A DNA stretch of 39,217 nt from Paracoccaceae bacterium (GTDB lineage Bacteria > Pseudomonadota > Alphaproteobacteria > Rhodobacterales > Rhodobacteraceae): assembly GCA_014323795.1 (NCBI GenBank), contig JACONK010000017.1, positions 1 through 39,217 of the forward strand. The letters are read 5' to 3'. The translations under genes and the position numbers were made by a program. Below, in pieces: positions 35,080 to 39,217 of this stretch (its first letter is position 1; every line of letters begins with the position of its first letter). The notes beneath the pieces were generated by a model, which was given only the letters and a program-made list of their open reading frames with translations, did no database searches and was not told the DNA's origin.

Positions 35080-36254
35080 GGCCGTGCCGCGACCCGCTGT
35101 GCTGCCGTGCCAAGCCGGGCGATGCCTTCGTCGATTTCCCCGACCGAGATATTGAGTGCGGGCAGCACCCGGAGCACATTGTCGCCGCCCGGCACGGTCA
35201 GGATACCGGCGTCATAACCGGCGGAAACCATATCCGCATTGGCAACCCTGCATTTAATCCCGATCATAAGGCCGGTGCCGCGGACGAGCGTGAACACGTC
35301 CGGGTATGTTGCCACCAGGCCTTCCAGGCCCTGGCGCAAATGGCCGGAGACAGCGGCCACATGGGCGAGAAAGCCGTCCGCAGTCACCTCATCCATCACC
35401 GCGCAGCCCACGGCACAGGCGAGCGGGTTGCCGCCAAAGGTGGAGCCGTGGGTGCCGGGGCCCATGCCTTTTGCGGCTTCCCCGGTTGCAAGGCAGGCGC
35501 CCAGCGGGAAACCGCCGCCGATTCCCTTCGCAATTGCCATGATATCGGGGGTGATACCCGCCCATTCATGGGCGAAGAGCTTTCCCGTCCGCCCCATGCC
35601 GGACTGGATTTCGTCCAGTATCAGCAGCGCACCGGTTTTGTCGCAGAGGGCGCGCAGCCCGCGCAGGAAGGCATCGGGCAGGGGAATGATCCCGCCTTCG
35701 CCGATGACTGGTTCCGCCACAACAGCGGCCACCGTGCCGTCCAGTGCGGCCTTCACGGCATCGAGATCTGCCGCGGGCAGCTGTTCAAACCCGGGCAGCA
35801 GGGGGCCGAACCCTTTCGTCAGTTTTTCTGTTCCGGCGGCGGAGATCGTGGCCAGGGTGCGCCCGTGAAAGCAGCCTTCAAACGTCAGGATTCTGTGCCG
35901 TTCCGGCCGGCCTTCCGCATGCCAGTATTTGCGCGCGCATTTGATGGCGCATTCCATCGCCTCCGCACCGGAGTTGGCAAAGAACATCGTATCGGCAAAG
36001 GTGTGTGCCACCAGTTTTTCGGCGAGTGCCTGCTGATTTGGCACCTGATAGAGGTTTGAGGTATGCCAGAGCCGGCCGGCCTGGGCCGTCAGGGCCGCCA
36101 CCAGCCGGGGGTGGGCATGGCCCAGGACCGTGACCGCAACGCCGCTGCCGAAATCGAGAAAGCGCCGCCCGTCCGTATCCGTCAGCCAGGAGCCTGCGCC
36201 TTTTTCAAAACCCATGGGCGCACGGGAACAGGTCGGCATGATCGAAGATATCAT
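35076..36254 (-). CDS. argD: Acetylornithine aminotransferase
   Basis: PLP enzyme that makes N-acetylornithine (and possibly succinyldiaminopimelate) in arginine and lysine synthesis. The ATG at 36252-36254 has AAAGGA upstream and gives [19 protein letters not shown], the usual N terminus; 392 aa. [19 protein letters not shown] (about 92-110) binds the cofactor phosphate, [17 protein letters not shown] carries the ring-contacting Asp214, and Lys243 in [14 protein letters not shown] forms the Schiff base. [15 protein letters not shown] follows. It is the first gene of an argD-argF operon, divergent from gcrA across 279 bp. Confidence 0.97.
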   Translation of the reverse strand: MISSIMPTCSRAPMGFEKGAGSWLTDTDGRRFLDFGSGVAVTVLGHAHPRLVAALTAQAGRLWHTSNLYQVPNQQALAEKLVAHTFADTMFFANSGAEAMECAIKCARKYWHAEGRPERHRILTFEGCFHGRTLATISAAGTEKLTKGFGPLLPGFEQLPAADLDAVKAALDGTVAAVVAEPVIGEGGIIPLPDAFLRGLRALCDKTGALLILDEIQSGMGRTGKLFAHEWAGITPDIMAIAKGIGGGFPLGACLATGEAAKGMGPGTHGSTFGGNPLACAVGCAVMDEVTADGFLAHVAAVSGHLRQGLEGLVATYPDVFTLVRGTGLMIGIKCRVANADMVSAGYDAGILTVPGGDNVLRVLPALNISVGEIDEGIARLGTAAQRVAARP

Positions 36255-36462
36255 CGGGGCGATCCTTTTGTGGTCAAGGCCCGACCCTCGGGGGGATGCG
36301 GGGCATAAACAAGGGGATTTGGCAACAGAAAACGGCAGGTGCCAAGGGGCACGGCGCAGGTCAGGGACGTAAACGGCGGAGATGTGCGATCATTTTCATG
36401 GCACTTCCCCCTTAAGGCGACCGCCTGCCGCGGTCAAGACATTTATTATCGGATATCCTTTC

Positions 36463-36490
36463 TTGCAGTCCCTTCCGGTTTTGGTATACA
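36463..36490 (+). promoter_or_regulatory. Sigma70-type promoter of gcrA
   Basis: TTGCAG (36463-36468) and TATACA (36485-36490) are 16 bp apart and lie about 45 bp ahead of the gcrA start. No GANTC (CcrM) site was seen in the immediate promoter. Confidence 0.55.
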
Positions 36491-36533
36491 GTCCGGTGCC
36501 TGTGACAGAACCGATGCCAACAGGGAGAACGGG

Positions 36534-37097
36534 ATGGCCTGGACAGAAGAACGGGTGAAACTGCTGATAACCAGGTGGAAAGAAGGCAGGACTGCATCCC
36601 GGATTGCCGACGAACTTGGCGGTGTGACCCGTAATGCGGTTATCGGCAAGATTAACCGCCTGCGCAGCAGGCCAAATCACGACCTGCCCTACAGGGCCGC
36701 CAGGAAAAAGGCACCGGCCAAACCGGTGGCCAAAAAGGAGGTCAAACCGGAATCCGGGAAGGCCGGATCACTGCCGAAACAGAAAGCCGCCGCAAAAAAA
36801 CCTGCCCCGCCGATGCCCGCACGCAAGGCGATCATCCCGGCGGATCAGCCCCTGCCGCCGCAGCCGTCAAAATTTGAGATCCCGGAAGAGGTGCTGGCAC
36901 AGGTCGCGGCTGTGGAAAAGAAAACCAGGAAGCTCGGGCTGATGGAATTGAGCGAAAAGACCTGCAAATGGCCCATCGGTGATCCGGCAACGAAGGAGTT
37001 CTGGTTTTGTGGGCACGCCGTGCAACAGGGCAAACCGTATTGTGCGGCACATACCGCCATCGCAATCCAGCCCATGAAACCCCGCCGCAGGCCCTGA
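36534..37097 (+). CDS. gcrA: GcrA cell cycle regulator
   Basis: Alphaproteobacterial transcription factor that works with sigma70 at promoters with methylated GANTC sites, as shown in Caulobacter. The ATG at 36534 has AGGGAG upstream; 187 aa. The N-terminal helix-turn-helix domain is plain: MAWTEERVKLLITRWKEGRTASRIADELGGVTRNAVIGKINRLR. A long Lys/Ala/Pro linker (about 50-115) follows. The C-terminal zinc-like knuckle LSEKTCKWPIGDPATKEFWFCGH, with a further PYCAAH, is the sigma70-binding part. It is divergent from argD. Presence of GcrA implies a CcrM methyltransferase elsewhere in the genome. Confidence 0.97.
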   Translation: MAWTEERVKLLITRWKEGRTASRIADELGGVTRNAVIGKINRLRSRPNHDLPYRAARKKAPAKPVAKKEVKPESGKAGSLPKQKAAAKKPAPPMPARKAIIPADQPLPPQPSKFEIPEEVLAQVAAVEKKTRKLGLMELSEKTCKWPIGDPATKEFWFCGHAVQQGKPYCAAHTAIAIQPMKPRRRP

Positions 37098-37131
37098 CGA
37101 ATGGCGGCACCCGGCCCGCGGCCGATCCTGC

Positions 37132-37164
37132 ACCCCTTTGGGGCGGCACGGATGCGGGGTTTTT
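37132..37164 (+). terminator. Possible terminator after gcrA
   Basis: acccc (37132-37136) can pair with ggggt (37156-37160), which runs into five T; a smaller CCCC-TTT-GGGG hairpin is an alternative at its left arm. The stem is short, so this is tentative. Confidence 0.33.
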
Positions 37165-37324
37165 ATATTACCGGTTCGTCTTCGAAATCCGCCCGGGGGT
37201 GCGGGGTGTCTTTGGTGCCGGGTGCTGCCTCCCGGGACATTTTTGTGACGGGGTGTGTGGTGCGGGATGCCTTGTATGCGGGCAACGGCTGCCTGGCTGT
37301 ATTTCAGCAACCGAAGAAAAGGTG

Positions 37325-37750
37325 ATGATCTGTTACACCCTGAAATGCGCAGACGGGCACACCTTTGAAAGCTGGTTCCAGTCTGCCGATGCGTTTGACG
37401 CACTTCATGCCCGGGGCCGGGTGACCTGTTCCGTCTGTGGCACCCCGGCGGTGGAAAAGGCGGTGATGGCCCCGCGGATTACGGGCGCGCGTGACCCGGC
37501 TGTGCCAAAAGGGGCCCTGTCACGCCCGGCCTCGCCTGCCGAACAGGCCCTGGCGGCGCTGCGCCGCAAGGTGGAGGCACACACCGAAGACGTGGGCGAA
37601 AACTTTGCGGCGGAGGCCCGGGCCATCCACGAAGGGGAGGCACCGGAACGCGCCATCCGTGGTGCGGCCAAACCGGAAGAGGCAACATCCCTGATCGAGG
37701 ATGGCATCCCCGTTGCCCCGCTGCCCTGGGGCAACCAGCGCACGAACTGA
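37325..37750 (+). CDS. DUF1178 family protein
   Basis: A 141-aa cytoplasmic protein starting at the ATG after AAAAGGTG. The start MICYTLKCADGHTFESWFQSADAFDAL and the Cys pair CSVCGTPAVEKAVMAPRI (with the first Cys-x-x-His near residue 8-12) form a small zinc-ribbon-like head. The rest is helical and charged, ending EEATSLIEDGIPVAPLPW, a family signature. DUF1178 has no known function. It lies 227 bp after gcrA on the same strand. Confidence 0.92.
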   Translation: MICYTLKCADGHTFESWFQSADAFDALHARGRVTCSVCGTPAVEKAVMAPRITGARDPAVPKGALSRPASPAEQALAALRRKVEAHTEDVGENFAAEARAIHEGEAPERAIRGAAKPEEATSLIEDGIPVAPLPWGNQRTN

Positions 37751-37877
37751 CGCATCGGGGATTGAAGCGCACACCCGGGCCGGGCGATTTGCGCCCGGGC
37801 CGGATGACGGCCCCGCACCGCGCCCTGGCGCGGGGGTGGCCGGGCCAACGGGGCCGGGCCGGTGCAGGGCCTGCGGG

Positions 37878-39217
37878 TTATACAACGAAAAGAGACAGGA
37901 TGGTGGACTCCGATAAATCTTCGTCGTCCACGTCCCACAGCACCAGGGCGTTGCCGTTCAGGGTAATGGTAGTGCTGTCATTTTCACCATCCCCGTCCCT
38001 GTCGTGGGTGGCGATGGTCAAATCATCAAGGTCCAGCCCGGAGTAATGGATGATATCGAAATCCACATCCAAATCGGTGATGACCGTGCCGTCCGCCCAG
38101 TCCTCTTTGAAGACGAAGGTGTCGTAATCACTGCTGCCACCACCTGTCAGCGTGTCGGCCCCGCCTTCGCCCCTGATCCGGTTGCTGCCGTCATCCCCTG
38201 TCAGGGTATCGGCAAAGCGGGAGCCGCGCAAACGCTCAATACTATACAGCCGGTCCCCTTCGGCGGTGCCGCCGGAGTTTACCGTGCCATCGACCAGGCT
38301 GACGGTCACCCCTTCCCTTGAATCGCGGTAATCTGCCGTGTCGCGGCCGCCCCGGCCATAGATCCTGTCGGCCCCTTCGCCACCGCGAAAGGTGTTGTGG
38401 CCGTCTGAATCGTTCGTCCTGCGGTGGCCCTTGAGCACATCATCGAAGGCGGACCCGATGATATGTTCAACATTCTTCAGTTTGTCACCTTCGGCATGGC
38501 CGCCGCGGGCGGTGACAAAGCCGTTCGCGTCCACGCGGGTCGTATCTGTTTCCCATTGACCGGCACCTGTCTTGCGCTGCGTCGCAAGGTCCACCCGCAC
38601 GGCGGCGTCCGAGTGCCGGTAATTGACCGTGTCCCGGTGATCGTCACCCTGACCGTCGCCGCCATTGATGGTATCGGCCCCGGCCCCGCCGATAAAGACG
38701 TTTTTTGAGTTGTTGCCGGTGAGCGTATCGGCGAAGGCGGACCCGATGATGTTTTCAAAGCCGGTGGTCCTATCACCCTGGGCGTGGCCGCCGGAGTTTA
38801 CCGTGCCATCGACCAGGCTGACGGTGACGCCGGCATCGGAGGTGCTGTAATCCAGCCGGTCGCGCCCGTCCCCGCCATCCAGCGAATCGGCCCCGGCACC
38901 GCCCCGGAACAGGTTGTTGCCGGCATCCCCGGTCAGCGTATCGGCGTGGTCTGACCCGATGATATGTTCCATATTTTTCAGCTTGTCGCCGGTGGCATGG
39001 CCGCCGGAGGCGGAAATATAGCCGTCCGAATCCTGCGTGCCGCCGAGGTCTACGGTAACGCCGGCATCCGACCCGGTGTAATCTGCCCAGTCGCGGCCGC
39101 CGCGGCCATCCAGCGTGTCGGCCCCGGCACCGCCCCGAAACAGGTTGCCCCCGTCATCGCCCAGCAGCGTATCGGCGTTGCCGCCGGCGATAACCTCCTC
39201 AATATTGCGCAGGATAT
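37878..39217 (-). CDS. Large modular RTX calcium-binding protein, 5' part cut by right edge
   Basis: The stop is at 37878-37880 and the frame stays open to the last base, so the start lies outside; at least 446 codons. The protein is built from long modules: an RTX pair (GGAGADSLDGGDGRDRLDY), a beta segment SDAGVTVSLVDGTVNSGGHAQGD, an EHIIGSAFADTLTG motif, and again RTX. At least four modules are visible. The C terminus (DYDTFVFKEDWADGTVITDLDVDFDIIHYSGLDLDDLTI ... SESTILSLFVV) is the usual cap and type I secretion signal region of RTX proteins; the ATG at 38972 is internal. Ca2+ binding and export follow from the family. No enzyme domain is visible in the part present. Confidence 0.88.
   Translation of the reverse strand, partial: ILRNIEEVIAGGNADTLLGDDGGNLFRGGAGADTLDGRGGRDWADYTGSDAGVTVDLGGTQDSDGYISASGGHATGDKLKNMEHIIGSDHADTLTGDAGNNLFRGGAGADSLDGGDGRDRLDYSTSDAGVTVSLVDGTVNSGGHAQGDRTTGFENIIGSAFADTLTGNNSKNVFIGGAGADTINGGDGQGDDHRDTVNYRHSDAAVRVDLATQRKTGAGQWETDTTRVDANGFVTARGGHAEGDKLKNVEHIIGSAFDDVLKGHRRTNDSDGHNTFRGGEGADRIYGRGGRDTADYRDSREGVTVSLVDGTVNSGGTAEGDRLYSIERLRGSRFADTLTGDDGSNRIRGEGGADTLTGGGSSDYDTFVFKEDWADGTVITDLDVDFDIIHYSGLDLDDLTIATHDRDGDGENDSTTITLNGNALVLWDVDDEDLSESTILSLFVV
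38268..38306. repeat. 39-bp exact direct repeat inside the RTX gene, second copy at 38787-38825
   Basis: The two copies are identical and 519 bp (173 codons, in frame) apart; they code for the same VTVSLVDGTVNSGG module segment. Near copies of the HIIGS-coding segment lie around 38450, 38740 and 38950. The identity at the DNA level marks module duplication or exchange. Confidence 0.85.

Noticed and set aside
32283-36254. Integrated element bounded by att-like repeats near the Type ISP island
   Set aside because: No integrase, no tRNA gene and no matching repeat pair flanking the island were found.

Overview
The window is GC-rich DNA from an alphaproteobacterium, most likely a Rhodobacterales relative. 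The signs are a gcrA cell-cycle regulator next to argD-argF, a methylmalonyl-CoA epimerase overlapping a DUF1467 gene, a ybgC-tolQRAB-pal-cpoB-tilS-ftsH block on one strand, and a TTG-started FtsH. No rRNA, tRNA, CRISPR array or insertion sequence was recognised.

Layout. 1-3313: three minus-strand genes for RTX-type (Ca2+-binding nonapeptide repeat) proteins, the first cut by the left edge; two of them are close paralogues. 3506-5734: monomeric NADP isocitrate dehydrogenase, followed by a repeat-rich intergenic stretch. 6080-10463: prmA, folD, an OsmC-like gene and fhs; FolD and Fhs together move formate-derived one-carbon units on tetrahydrofolate. 10693-19532: the cell-envelope block ybgC-tolQ-tolR-tolA-tolB-pal-cpoB-tilS-ftsH, with tight spacing and overlaps that imply operonic transcription of the Tol-Pal machine, a tRNA-lysidine synthetase and the membrane protease. 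19887-25350: valS (minus), mce-DUF1467 (plus), an inositol-phosphatase/HisN-like gene (minus) and an empty GC-rich spacer. 25351-26358: a zinc-free MDR quinone oxidoreductase (plus).

26758-32567 is the accessory island. It holds a single-chain Type ISP restriction-modification enzyme (nuclease, helicase, N6-methyltransferase, target recognition) broken by a one-base shift inside a C/G-tract-rich 33-nt duplication. Upstream of it on the same strand are a broken, truncated retropepsin-like aspartic protease gene, an 87-aa gene overlapping it by 13 nt, and a 73-aa gene. These are preceded by a palindrome flanked by two -10-like boxes. This cassette and its decay or switching is the most unusual part of the window.

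33023-37750 returns to core genes: a Bax-inhibitor-1 membrane protein with a textbook terminator, argD-argF, gcrA and a DUF1178 gene. From 37878 to the right edge runs a further large modular RTX protein, cut by the edge. RTX genes therefore sit at both ends, yet no type I secretion genes are present in the window.
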